A stretch of DNA of 64,000 nt from Parietaria judaica. Its lineage: Eukaryota > Streptophyta > Magnoliopsida > Rosales > Urticaceae. The position numbers and the translations under genes were made by a program. How positions within the stretch are numbered: the first letter of the stretch is position 1; every line of letters starts with the position of its first letter. This document shows positions 11,909-22,975 of the stretch, in pieces. A model generated the notes under the pieces. It ran no database searches. It saw only the letters and a program-made list of their open reading frames with translations, and was not told where the DNA came from. Location: NCBI GenBank assembly GCA_954871525.1, contig OX940869.1, positions 11,555,001 through 11,619,000 on the forward strand, given 5' to 3'.

Positions 11909-12559
11909 AGAATGAAATTTCTATTAAAATTTAGTTTTCGAGTCGTTGTATTATGTTAATTTTTTAGATTTGTGAAATAGAAGGATGTATGTTTTTACAA
12001 TGAAGACATGAAATACAAGCTATTGCAGTTCTTAAAAATGTGCGTTGTATTTGATGCAAGTAATTTAATTATAAAACACGATGTAAATAGTATTTTAGCA
12101 TATTCATAAAAAATTGTAATAATACTCCTTCGCCACCGCACAAAGCACCTTATACTTCATTTATTCTATTTTTTTTTTTACAAATCTCAATCTTTTCTCT
12201 ACATTTTACCATATCTCACATTTAATACTTCATTGTATATTGGATATAGATCGACTGTTCCTTCGAATTAAAGAGTATATGCCTAACAATATCCAAAAAG
12301 CAATCAATAATATGGATGGATGGACGTTCAACAATTTCCTTATTAATAGTTAGACAAATTCTTTAAAGTTAAGATAAATATATATGTATATATTTTAAAA
12401 ATTTCATTGATCCATTATTTTAAAAGTGTTTAATATAGATTTGATCATCGTTAATACAAAACGAGTAAAATATTACTAAAATAACGTAATTTGTAAAGTT
12501 AATTTACAATAAAAAAATAAAAATTATTAGGTTTTTCTATTAAAATTATAAACGGTATT
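11909..12559. other. No recognisable gene
   Basis: AT-rich. Contains CGCCACCGCACAAAGCACC at about 12131-12149, a weaker look-alike of the Helitron terminus at 12560-12597. Confidence 0.45.
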
Positions 12560-12597
12560 TTATCGCCACCGCACGAAGCGCGGTGCCTTTCCACTAG
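12560..12597 (+). mobile_element. Helitron 3' terminus
   Basis: The stem CACCGC/GCGGTG, with a seven-base loop, is followed after eight bases by CTAG and then T. This is the 3' hairpin plus CTRR-T end known for plant Helitrons, rolling-circle transposons that insert between A and T. The matching 5' TC end is not identified; other elements may lie between the two ends. Confidence 0.6.
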
Positions 12598-12971
12598 TTT
12601 GAATAAACACAGTTATAAATTCATTATTTTTGCCGTAATTAAACTTAAATTTTTAAGCATGATTCATGTGCGTTTGATTATACGTGGGGGTGACTTAAAA
12701 GAGGAGAAGTTAAAACTTAAAAGCAAGGAGAACGGAAACCAAGAAAAAAGAAGAGATATCTATTGCGACAACCGACAACACCGACTGCTATTAAAACTAA
12801 GCCCGACCCTCATTATTTGCGAGCAAGGCCGGCGTCTCGGACCCTTAAGTTTAAAAATCTCAAAAAATTACTTAGCCAAAGGCTTTATCTAAACAAGACC
12901 AACCACGGATCGGCCCTGCTCAACAAACACACAAATAATAGAATAGATTTAAGAAAAATGAATAGCATATA
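12598..12971. other. No recognisable gene
   Basis: Short overlapping frames of 76 and 97 codons, rich in Lys, Leu and Asn, with no domain recognised. I see nothing else. Confidence 0.45.
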
Positions 12972-13608
12972 CAGTAGAACCTCTATAAATTAATACTCGA
13001 TAAATTAATAGTCGCGATTAAATAATATTTTTGTCCGGTCCCGACTCGGGCCTAACTAGCTAAATTAATAATTCGCTAAATTTATAAGATAATAATTTTT
13101 TTAGAAAGTATATAGGCCCTAGGTGATATATAAATTAATAATTTAATGTAAAAATTATATAAATAATTATAAAATCACTATAAATTAAATATAACATAAA
13201 TAACTATGAAATCAAATTAAATAAAAATATAAAATTATATCACTAATCATGTAGTCTTCTTAAAATATGATTCTATAGCTTTAATTATCACTACTCTAAG
13301 AAGCTATTGTTACTCCTCTTTAATACCATTGGACTATTTAATACTTGTAACAGGTACTCTAATAAAATATTTTGAAATCATAATAGTCTCTTGATATTCT
13401 TAATATTGATACTTTAATATTCTCGATATAATAAATCGAAATAAATTTTTTTTTGTGCTAAAGATGTTTATATATTTATAGCTGATTAATATTTTTATCT
13501 TCATTAATGTATAAATTAATAAATTATTAATTTATATGTTAATTAATAATCCGATAAAATAATATTTTTTGTCAGTCCCAACAGTATTAATTTATAGAGG
13601 TTCTACTG
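12972..13608. mobile_element. Emigrant/pogo-like MITE with TA duplications
   Basis: Inverted ends begin CAGTAGAACCTCTATAAATT on the left, and the right end read inverted starts CAGTAGAACCTCTATAAATT as well. TA flanks both sides (12970-12971 and 13609-13610). This terminus closely resembles the Emigrant family, MITEs related to pogo-type Tc1/mariner elements. The 637-bp body is AT-rich with no transposase, so it is non-autonomous. Confidence 0.8.
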
Positions 13609-14390
13609 TAATTATTTTCGTGGATCCACATTATTGATAGATATGATAAAATGGAGTTTGGATCTGGAAGTGTGAAAGCCCACATGTCAGGGTCAGGCCC
13701 AACCATACTCCAATGATCTGAGAATCAAAGTTTTCATTTCCAAGATAGAAATGGCTATCCTTTCTATACGACTTTATCTTTTGTTTCGATAAGTCCAAAA
13801 CACACTAATTTTACCCACAATTATAAAATGATTTATCATTTGAAAAAAAAAATATTAAAACCTAATAAAAGTTTAGAAACAGATATATATCATTTGACAC
13901 GCTGTGCTGCATAGTATTTTTTTTTTTTATTAACTGCTATTTAGTATTTACCTTGAGAGGTGTTAAGAATTACGATATTATATGATACGCATACGTTAAA
14001 ATTTTCATAATTTTCAGCACATGAGTTGATATGCTACTGCAAGAAAATGCATCATACATAATTTTACTTTAATTTTAATTATTAATTACTATTGTAATAA
14101 TTCAAGTATCTATTTATAAAAAAATAGAATAGGACTATGTTTTAATCAATCTGAATGGTTTTTCCAACTAAAGAAAATAAGATACAAAAACGACAAACAA
14201 AAGAACATCTTTCATTTGTGAAGATCAAAGTATCCAAATCATGCAACAGTGTAAGAACTGTATTTGACGTCTTTTACTACGTTTTATTATACGTCTTCTA
14301 TTACGAGAGTGCGTAACAAAATAAAATACATAAACATAAACCTTAAACTTTAACCTTAAACTTCAACGGTGAGCTCCACCAGCTACGTCA
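13609..14390. other. No recognisable gene
   Basis: AT-rich spacer without a coding frame or terminal repeats that I can support. Confidence 0.45.
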
Positions 14391-15040
14391 TCACTCTGGG
14401 GAGGAAGAGTTCGAATGCTCTTCCCGAAACTGAAACACAAAGAGAAACAGAATAAGCATTGGGGGAAATTCAGTTAACCGAACCTACATTACTAGCTTAG
14501 CTCCTAAGCTAATGGATCAAGGTAATTGGCTGGGGGATTAACTGACTAGAGGGTTACCTGCAGTCAAAACCCTAAAGGAAGTTTCTACAAACACATCCAG
14601 AGAGATTTCGCATGGGTGCGTGAAGCCCTAAATAGATAACCCTAAATCTCTAAAGGTTTCGGAGAAACCCAGAAACGAAAGAAGAAAAGAAGCAAGAAGA
14701 AGAGCTGATCGGAGATCTTACCTGAGGTGGAGGAGTCTGTGGAGTCTCAGGGCGCGTCCAGTTGAAGGACTCTAATCTCCAGTGACCACCGGGTTCTCTA
14801 AGGCGCTCAAGCTCGTCGCACACCCTTTGCATGCACGCCTGATCCTTCGGAGGAGGCTCGACCACGATCTCAGGCGGAGCGTCTTCTTCGATCTTCACAC
14901 CCGAAGGTCCAGGCTTTATCTTCTCTCAGAAAAAGGCTGCTCAATCTTGCAAGAGGCGGTTGACGGAGGAGCTGGTGTGCGCGGCTACCGCAGAGCCGTC
15001 AGGAAATACCGGAGGCTGCAAACCCTAGCAGAGGGTTAGA
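14391..15040 (-). pseudogene. Two-exon plant gene fragment, product not recognised
   Basis: On the minus strand a frame from about 15023 reads LQPPVFPDGSAVAAHTSSS and continues to EPPPKDQACMQRVCDELERL, GHWRLESFNWTRPETPQ and TPPPQ. It ends at a good donor (CAG|GTAAGA, exon edge 14722). A second exon follows an acceptor TTTGTGTTTCAG at 14430-14441 and reads FREEHSNSSSPE to a TGA at 14391-14393. The frame is otherwise protein-like (Pro/Glu-rich, GC-rich) but has two TGA codons (LLQD*AAFF*EK), both explicable by CGA-to-TGA change, and no ATG. I do not recognise the family. It ends about 60 bases from the element T region and may be a gene into whose promoter T inserted. Confidence 0.45.
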
Positions 15041-15120
15041 GAGAGAGAGAGAGTCGGGGTAGATAGAGAAGCTCAGGTTGTAAATGTCTTGAGACATCGA
15101 AACCCTAATCAATAAAAAGT

Positions 15121-15300
15121 TGTTTGGTTTCTTTCATGTCGTTTACTTGCTAAACTATACGTCGTTCATTACCTCATACTCTTGTCGTGTGACACATTCG
15201 TGTCGTTTGTGTGAGTTCTGTCGTGTGGGCTCGTCTGTTTGGATTGGGATTGTGTTTTTGGGCCCAAGAATTGAGTCTTTAGGTGGGTTAAAACCCAACA
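15121..15300 (+). repeat. 3' part of the element T 5' LTR
   Basis: The stretch ends TTAAAACCCAACA, directly before AG and the primer binding site. An AATAAA signal lies just upstream (about 15110). The true LTR start is not visible, because no TGTTGGG occurs between the pseudogene and here. The upstream limit is therefore a guess and the LTR may be 5'-truncated. Confidence 0.45.
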
Positions 15301-15302
15301 AG

Positions 15303-15315
15303 TGGTATCAGAGCC
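15303..15315 (+). other. Primer binding site of element T (initiator Met tRNA)
   Basis: TGGTATCAGAGCC is complementary to the 3' end of plant initiator methionine tRNA and starts two bases after the LTR end CA. Confidence 0.85.
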
Positions 15316-15435
15316 CTGTGGACCGAGGAAGAAGTGCAAGAACTAGTTGGAGCAGTTCAAGATTCCGGGGAACAGCTCAGAACTCCGGTGAAGCAGCTAG
15401 AAGATTCAGGGATCAGGGAATTTGAGACTGAAGGG

Positions 15436-15996
15436 ATGGCAGGAGCAAAGTATGACATGCAGAAGTTCATGGGGAAGAATGACTTTGGTTTGTGGAAGAT
15501 GAAGATGCGGGCAATGCTGGTTCAACAATGCGTGGAAGTTGCTTTATTCAAAGAGAATGATTTGCCAACCTTCTGCTCCGCAGAAAAGAAGAACGACATC
15601 TTCTCCCGGGCACATAGTGCACCAATCTTGAGCCTAGATTACAGGGTTCTAAGGGAAATCTCACACGAGAAGAATGCTCGTGGAATTTGGGAAAAGCTTG
15701 ATGAACTCTATTCAACGAAGAGCCTATCAAGTAGACTAGTTCTCAAGAAGAGGCCGTATTCCTTCAAGATGCCACACGGGAAAACTTTTGAAGATCACTA
15801 TGATGATTTCAAGAGGATCATCTTGGACATGGAAAACTGTGGAGTCAAAATCGAGGAAGAAGACAAGGCCCTTTTGCTCTTAGGGTCTCTCCCGGATCAA
15901 TATGAGACTCTCTACGACATCCTAGTGCTAGGAATGGAGAATCTCAATATGAGTCAATGTCAAGCCCGAAAAGAAGAAAGCCAATGTCAAGCCTGA
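15436..15996 (+). pseudogene. Element T gag
   Basis: The ATG at 15436 opens MAGAKYDMQKFMGKNDFGLW, the usual start of Tnt1-type gag (capsid-like UBN2 region). The frame continues through GIWEKLDELYSTKSLSSR and KIEEEDKALLLLGSLPDQY, hallmarks of Copia gag, and stops at 15994-15996. The nucleocapsid continues in another frame from 16013, so a frameshift separates the two parts. Gag would form the cytoplasmic virus-like particle that packages the element RNA. Confidence 0.8.
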
Positions 15997-16012
15997 TCAT
16001 GGAGAAAGCTTA

Positions 16013-17095
16013 GTGACACAAAGCAGGCAAGCTACTAGGAAGAGTTATGGGGGCAGGCCTCAGTCAAGGTCAAAGTCCCAGGGAAAGGCTGGCTTGAAGT
16101 GCTTCAATTGTCACAAGGAAGGACACTTCAAGAGAGATTATCCAGAAAAGAAAGTGTTCAAGGGTTTCCAAAAGAGACAGATCAACATGAAGGACTCTGC
16201 AAATGTCTCACACAGCCAAAGTGGTTATGAAAGTGCAGAGGTCCTATGTGTCTCTGTTCCCGAGAACATGAGGGACACATGGATACTTGACACCAGTGGC
16301 TTGATCCACATGTGCCATGTCAAGGAATGGTTTTACACATTCAAAGACACCCTAAATGGGGGAAATGTGGCAACTGGCACCGATGAGATCTGCCAAGTGC
16401 AAGGGAAGGGATCACTCACTCTAAAGCTTGAAGATGGGACCTACAGAAAGCTCGAAGATGTGAGGTATGTTCCCGGACTTAAGAGAAATTTAATTTCCCT
16501 AGGAGTATTGGAACAAGCAGGGTATCAATGGAAATCTATTCCGGGAGGCCTAAGGGTATCTAAGGTTGCCATGGTGTACCTCAAAGCATACAGATACAAC
16601 GGGATTTATTTTCTTGACGGAAGCATTGCTAAGAAGAACTCTGCATGCTCTACTTCAAGCACAAATGACAAGGCAAATCTCTGGCATAAAAAATTGGGAC
16701 ATGTCAGCAAAAAAGGCTTGAAGATCCTACACAACAGAGGTCTATTTGGGACGGACAAAGTCAACCAGATGGACTTCTGTGAGCATTGCGTGTATGGCAA
16801 GCAGCACAGAGTTTCTTTTGGAAAGGGCACGCACACTAAAGGGACAGTTCTAGATTATGTCCATTCAGACCTATGGGGCCCTTCTAGAGTAAGCTCACAT
16901 GGAGGAAATTGGTATTTCATTTCCTTCATTGATGATTACTCTAAAAAGGTCTTGGTCTATCTAATCAAGTCTAAGGATCATGCATTTGAGACCTTCAAGA
17001 CATGGAAAACTCCTGTGGAAAATCAGTGCAACACAAGGCTGAAGAACTTGAGGACTGACAATGGATTAGAGTATTTGTCAGAAAAGTTCAATTAG
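16013..17095 (+). pseudogene. Element T nucleocapsid, protease and integrase N-part
   Basis: The frame has no ATG at its start (GTG) and is a continuation of gag. The zinc knuckle CFNCHKEGHFKRDY has lost its last Cys (Tyr instead). The protease motif reads WILDTSGLIHMC, an altered form of the usual aspartic-protease site. The integrase follows, with zinc-binding residues in LWHKKLGHVS and FCEHC, first catalytic Asp in HSDLWGP and second in RTDNGLEY. It ends in a TAG at 17093-17095. Confidence 0.8.
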
Positions 17096-18757
17096 TATTG
17101 CCGGGAGCAAGGAATTAGAAGGCCAAGGACTATGAGGCTTACACCTCAATAAAATGGGCTGGCTGAAAGAATGAACAGGACCCTTTTAGAGAGAGTGAGA
17201 TGCATGCTCTCTAAAGCCAAGCTGTCCATTAAGTTTTGGGGAGAAGCAGTCCACACTGCCTTTTATTTGATCAATAGATTGCCCTCCTCAGCAATCAATT
17301 TCAAAACCCCGCAAGAACTATGGACAGGAAGAGAGCAAGACTAGTCACACTTGAGAGTTTTTTGGTGCATAGCTTACTTTCAAGTATATGAAGGTAAGTT
17401 AGTACCCCGGGCTAAGAAAGGGAAGTTTCTAGGCTATCCCGATGGAGTCAAAGGCTACAGAATTTGGAATCTCAAGGCTGGAAAGTGCATCATTAGCAGA
17501 GATGTAACTTTTCGAGAAGAAAGCTTCCTTGCTTCACAAGGAACACCCACAGATCAAACTGATTCTCTTATTCAAGAGGATAGTGTCAATCTGTAGGTGG
17601 AGCTTGGAGGCACATATGGAGAAAATATGGAAGAAGGTGGAGCTGATCAGACGGAAATGGAATAGGCAGTAAAGCAATAGTTATAACTGAAATTAATGCC
17701 GATGAGAAAGTTGGAGATCAAACTACAGAGGTAGCAGACCACTCAAGTAGTGAAGAGGAATCAGATTTGCAGCATTATCAGCTTACTAGGGACAGACCTA
17801 GGAGGCAAATTAAACCACCCAACAGATTTTCTCATACAGGAATGGTAGCTTATGCACTAATGTCTGCAGCTGAAGCTAATCTAGAAGAGCCTCAGTCATT
17901 CACCGAGGCAATTCCGTCGAAAGCTTCAGGGAAATAGAAAGAGGCTATGCAGGAAGAGATAAACTCACTAAAGAAGAATGGTACTTGGGTTTTGGAACCA
18001 AGGCCTAAGAACTGCAAGGTGGTGGGCTGCAAATGGATTTTCAAAGTTAAGAGTGGGAGCTCAGATGCTCAACCACCAAGATACAAGGCACGACTAATGG
18101 CAAAAGGATTCACGCAGAGAGAAGGAATAGACTTTAATGAAGTCTTCTCTCCCGTAGTCTAGCACACTTCCATAAGATTGTTGTTATCCTTAGTTGCTCA
18201 GTTCAATCTTGAACTTGAGAAAATGGATGTAAAAACAACATTCTTACATGGAGAGCTAGAGGAGAGAATCCTAATGAATCAGCCAGAGGGATTCAAGGAG
18301 AAAGGAAAGGAAGATTGGGTGTGTTGTTTCAAGAAGTCCCTATATGGACTTAAACAATCACCCGACAATGGTACAAGAGGTTTGACTCCTTTATGAAGAG
18401 CCACAACTATCAGAGAAGCAAACATGATAACTATGTCTACTTCTCAAGGACTCAAACTGGTACAAGTGTTTACTTGCTCTTGTATGTGGATGATATGCTT
18501 CTAATCTCTAAGAGCAAGTCAGATATTGACAAGCTGAAGACCAAGCTAAGTTCCGAATTCTAAATGAAGGATCTAGGGAGAGCAGAGAAGATCCTAGGAA
18601 TGGTCATTCAAAGAAAAATAGCTTAAATGAGCTCTCAATCTCTCAGACGGATTACTTAAGGAAAGTTGTAGGGAGGTTCCATATAGAGACCTCTAAGCAC
18701 ACAACCCAACCTTTGGCACCTCATTTCAGGCTGTCAAGTCAGGCGTGCCCTACAACA
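17096..18757 (+). pseudogene. Element T integrase C-part and reverse transcriptase, broken
   Basis: Read across several stops and frameshifts, the segment gives the third integrase residue in NGLAERMNRTL, then FWGEAVHTAFYLINRLPS and GYPDGVKGYRIW. The RT part reads [48 protein letters not shown] and the catalytic LLYVDDMLL. It is cut at 18757 by element B before RNase H. Internal stops fall at about 17342, 17594, 17937, 18161, 18562 and 18624. Confidence 0.8.
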
Positions 18758-19325
18758 TGTTGGGAATCACGTATCAGATTCCGTGTAAATTATCACGAAT
18801 TATACCTCCGAACCGTCCGGGTAACATTTAAAAAATTAATTTAAAGCGGAATAACTTGTTATCCGCGCAACGGTCCGGATATCGGATAATAACCATTTAA
18901 CAAGATCTGATAAATATTATGTAATTTAATATTCATAAATCATTATTAATAATCTAGTCATAATAGGAAATAAATAGAAAGCAGTAAATGATTGCATTTA
19001 TTAACCCAATGCATAAGGCCGTACCTCTATTGACGACTTCCGGCTGCGCGTTCTGAATCTGGCAGGGCTCCGCCGGTGCTGAGGGAAACTCCCGTGATCT
19101 TCCGGGATATTCTCCTGGAATCCTCGTACCGAAGCGTGGGCTTCGCCGGCAGGACTCCGTTGCAAAATTTAAACTGATGGTTCTTTTTAAGCTTCCGGAG
19201 AACTAAGTCTCTTAAGCCGAACCAGAAAGAGAGATCAGAGAGAAAATTCGCAGACCCTAAAGGAGAGCGAGAGTTCGAATTTTTCTCTGGGGAAAGGGTG
19301 TGTAAAATGTGTAGAATGAGCCTCC

Positions 19326-19333
19326 TATTTATA
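19326..19333 (-). promoter_or_regulatory. TATA box in element B 3' LTR
   Basis: TATAAATA on the minus strand, inside the inverted repeat GAGCCTATAAATAGGAGGC, as in the LTRs of array A. Likely the core promoter of the LTR. Confidence 0.6.
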
Positions 19334-20851
19334 GGCTCAAACCGTAACCGAATTGGAGAAATTCCCTCTCTTATTTTCGAATTTCATATATTAAATATAA
19401 TTAATTATCTCAATCCAATGGTCCAGATTTAATCTCATCTAAATCCAATGGATATAATTAATTAGGGATTTAATTAAATAAGAAAGATTAGGATAAAATC
19501 AAAAATCCAATCTTATCATTTTATCTTTATAAATTCGAATTATATATATATATATTAAAATTCGAATTATCATTATCTAGATCCAACGGTTGTGGTAAAT
19601 CTTTAAACCGATCTAATGGATCAAATTAGTTTAGGATAAAATCAAATATAAAAAGATTTAATAAAAACAATTTCGAATTTATCCTTAAACCATAATTCGA
19701 AAAAATAATTTATATATATATAATTAATTAATTTCCAATCCGATGGTAAAGATTAAATCTTAGACCGATCTAACGGATATAATTAATTAATCAAATTTGA
19801 AAAATGAAACTTGATCATCAAGTTATTAATTTCGAATACATCAATATCCTAATCCAACGGTTGATATTAAATCATAACCGATCCAATGGATTAAATTGAT
19901 TTTAGGGTTTTTCTCAAATACCAAAACATTTGGTACTTTTGCCGTAATTATGGAAAGACTAAAGTCTATCCATTCGAATATGAATGGATCCATATTCAAA
20001 AGCCCAATTCGATTTCTACACTATATAATATATAAAAAAATATATTATTTTCATATTAATATAAATCTATTAATTATTGAATAATTATTAATAATACAAT
20101 AATAATAAAATTCGAATAATTAAATTATATTAATATTCTCTGATCTTAATATCACACATTTAAATGTCATGGTGACACACCATCATTTAAATTCGTGACA
20201 TGTGATTTAATTTCATAGTTTACCGAAACGATCACAAACTTAGAAATTCTCTAAATCACAAACCGTATGTCGAAACGACTCGGTTCCAAAAGCAAAGTAA
20301 CTTAGAATTTAATTTCCAACAACTTTCATGTTTCCAGAAAATCAAATTCTACTTTATTTTGTCAGTTAATTTCGGTTACAAAGATATGGTACTTTTGCCA
20401 CGCTACTGATAAAACTATCTGATGTCTGTCACAGACTTCAGTTTTATGAGTCTTGCCAAATGATCTTAAAAACATTTCAATGTCTTTATCAGGTACGTAT
20501 CATCCTTTACGGAGCTATCCTGGGGACCATGGACCCGTATCACTTAAGCTCCAACGAACTGCTAGTTGTTCGTCAAACCTCGAAGTGATTCCACTATAGA
20601 CCCGAGGCTGCACTCTTTAGTGATACGGTACATATTATTCCCTTTATAACAGCCGGGTGTCCATTTATACAATCAAATTCGGGTTATTGATCTTTCACTT
20701 AATGATCCACACACGAGCAGGCGGTTTCTACCGTTATGCCCCTCATTGCATTTTCATCCTTGAATCAGTCAGTAATATTATGAGTGACCCACTTATGGTT
20801 TCGATTCATAAGTTGCGCACGGGTACCTCTTACTTCTCACCACCGACAATC

Positions 20852-20991
20852 AAGGGAATCATCATGACTCTAAAGAGAGCTGTGTGATGCCCATGTCTAT
20901 GACCAAGCTACCCTTACTGCTAAGGGAATCATCATGACTCTAAAGAGAGCTGTGTGATGCCCATGTCTATGACCAAGCTACCCTTACTGCT
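20852..20991. repeat. 70-bp perfect tandem duplication in the B LTR
   Basis: The stretch beginning AAGGGAATCATCATGACTC is present twice head to tail with a period of 70 bases. The LTRs of array A have one copy, so the duplication occurred in B. Confidence 0.85.
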
Positions 20992-21568
20992 GACTATCAT
21001 GCTCCCAAAATAATAGTGTTGGGAACAACGGTAATATACTGTGTTCTTTAACGGTTAAATCAAAGAACAATCAAGCCAGCAGCTCGGACTCAAGACCACT
21101 CTGGACTTAGATCGAATATCCATTTGATCATCTACTGGTAACTCAACTCCAAGTTATTAGTGACGGTCTTATATGATAACTTCCGGAGTTTAAGTCAGGT
21201 CCAGTCCAGTATGAAGACACTTTATACTTAATGCATTTCTAGTGAGTGTGACACACACAAAATCCAGAATAGGATTGTCACTTAGTCTCATTAATGACCT
21301 TGTACGATTAATGGGCTCCCACCCAGTTAATCAGGTCACAGACATTTTAAGTTAATTTATTATGATTATTAATTCTTCTACACATTGACTCTGTTGTGAT
21401 AATAATTTATAATTACATCCTCTATGAACTAAGGATCAAACATTCTATTTTACTCTACCAGAAACTACAATAAGATTATCAAAATAAGCATCATCTTTAT
21501 TCAACGACTTGTCATAATCTTTTACAAATGGATAAAAATATCTTATTTAAGGAAACATATGTCCAACA

Positions 21569-22132
21569 ATCTCCCACTTGTACTTAAAGAAGATGACCCA
21601 TGTATTTCAGACCCATACTTTTCAGATGCCTCCTGAATATTTTCTCTGGCAACGTCTTGGTGAATGGATCAGCCAGATGTCTTCCGAAGCTATTTTCACT
21701 ACCCGTACATCGCCTCGACGTACTATCTCTCTAATGATATGGTATTTTCTCTCTATATGTTTCGCCTTGTTATGGTCTCTGGGCTCTTTAGAATTTGCCA
21801 CCGCACCACTGTTGTCACAGTATAGTGGTTAGGGCCCATCTACATCTGGAACAACTCCCAGCTCTATGTAGAAATTCTTGAGCCAAACTGATTCTTTGGC
21901 TGCCTCACAAGCTGCCACATATTCAGCTTCCATTGTGGAATCCGCGATACAGGATTGCTTTACGCTTCTCCAGAATATCGCTCCACCAGCAAGGGTGAAC
22001 ACTGCTCCCGACGTCAATTTTCTCGCGTCTTTATCAGACATAAAGTCTGAATCACTGTAACCTAGTGGATTCAATTCTGATCCTGAAAACACTAACATAC
22101 AGTCTCTCGTTCTCCGAAGATACTTGAGAATG
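21569..22132 (-). pseudogene. Element B RNase H fragment
   Basis: On the minus strand from the array A junction: HILKYLRRTRD, GYSDSDFMSDKDARKLTSG, GGAIFWRSVKQSCIADSTME, AEYVAACEAAKESVWLKNF, then DVDGP and a stop where array A has Gln (CAA to TAA). This is the Copia RNase H domain, with the acidic residues in SDSD and MEAEY. The rest of the frame, up to the polypurine tract, is interrupted. The upstream part of the same gene lies at 47566-48814, beyond array A. Confidence 0.85.
22128..22132. repeat. Target-site duplication of array A, left copy
   Basis: GAATG directly before the LTR start TGTTGG; the identical GAATG follows the last LTR at 47566-47570. Removing the insertion and one copy restores the RT/RNase H sequence of element B. 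Confidence 0.9.
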
Positions 22133-22744
22133 TGTTGGACATATGTGTCCTTAAACAAGATATTTTATCCATTTGTAAAAGATTATGACAAGTCGTTGAA
22201 TAAAGATGATGCTTATTATGATAATCTTATTATAGTTTCTGGTAGAGTAAAATAGAATGTTTTATTCCTTAGTTCATAAAGGATGCAATTATGTTATTAT
22301 TATCACAACAGAGTCAATGTGAGGAAGAATTAATAATCATAATAAATGAACTTAAAATGTCCGTGACCTGATCAACTGGGTGGGAGCCCATTAATCGTAT
22401 AAGGTCATTAATGTGACTAAGTGACAATCCTATTCTGGATTTTGTGTGTGTCACACTCACTAGAAGTGCATTAAGTATGAAGTGTCTTCATACTGGACTG
22501 GACCTGACTTAAACTCCGGAAGTTATCATATAAGACCGTCACTGATAACTTGGAGTTGAGTCACTAGTAGATGATCAAATGGATATTCGATCTAAGTCCT
22601 GAGTGATCTTGAGTCCAAGCTGCTGACTTGATTGTTCTTTGATTTAACCGTTACAGAACACGAAATATTACCGCTGTTCCCAACACTATTATTTTGGGAA
22701 CATGATAGTCAGCAGTAAGGGTAGCTTGTTCATAGACATGGGCA

Positions 22745-22975
22745 TCACACAGCTCTCTTCAGAGTGATGATGATTCCCTTTATTGTCGGTGGTGAGAAGT
22801 GAGAGGTACCCGTGCGCAACTTATGAATCGAAACCATAAGTGGGTCACTCATAATATTACTGACTAAGTCAAGGATGAAAATGCAATGAGGGGCATAACG
22901 GTAGAAACCGCCTGCTCGTGTGTGGATCATCAAGTGAAAGATCAATAACCCGAATTTGATTGTATCAATGGACAC
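22745..22975 (-). other. Conserved antisense open frame in the LTR
   Basis: A 76-codon frame antisense to the LTR begins with GTG. The first ATG gives 61 residues starting MIHTRAGGFYRYAPHC. The same frame is open in the other LTRs (30375-30605, 37850-38080, 45413-45643) and in the B LTR (20657-20887, plus strand). The related fragment at 57946-58469 has a TGA right after MIHT. No family is recognised. Openness among near-identical LTRs is weak evidence for coding. Confidence 0.2.

Larger units (their letters stand above)
15121..18757 (+). mobile_element. Element T: decayed Tnt1-like Copia, 3' half lost
   Basis: Order on the plus strand: partial LTR, primer site, gag, zinc knuckle, protease, integrase, reverse transcriptase. 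The sequence stops at CPTT in the palm/connection region, where the LTR of element B begins (18758). The RNase H region and 3' LTR should resume after B but are not found, so they were lost in the rearrangement near 57945. Numerous stops and frameshifts show it is old, the oldest layer of the nest. Confidence 0.85.
18758..21568 (-). repeat. 3' LTR of element B
   Basis: A 2.8-kb LTR in antisense orientation, from TGTTGGGAATC at the left to GTCCAACA at the right. It contains an inverted TATA box (19326-19333), multiple CCAAT-type palindromes and a 70-bp tandem duplication. The polypurine tract lies directly to its right (21569-21580, read on the minus strand as CAAGTGGGAGAT). It is homologous to the four LTRs of array A. 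Confidence 0.9.

Noticed and set aside
12599..12993. Two overlapping 76- and 97-codon plus-strand frames
   Set aside because: Low-complexity composition; one runs into the MITE at 12972.
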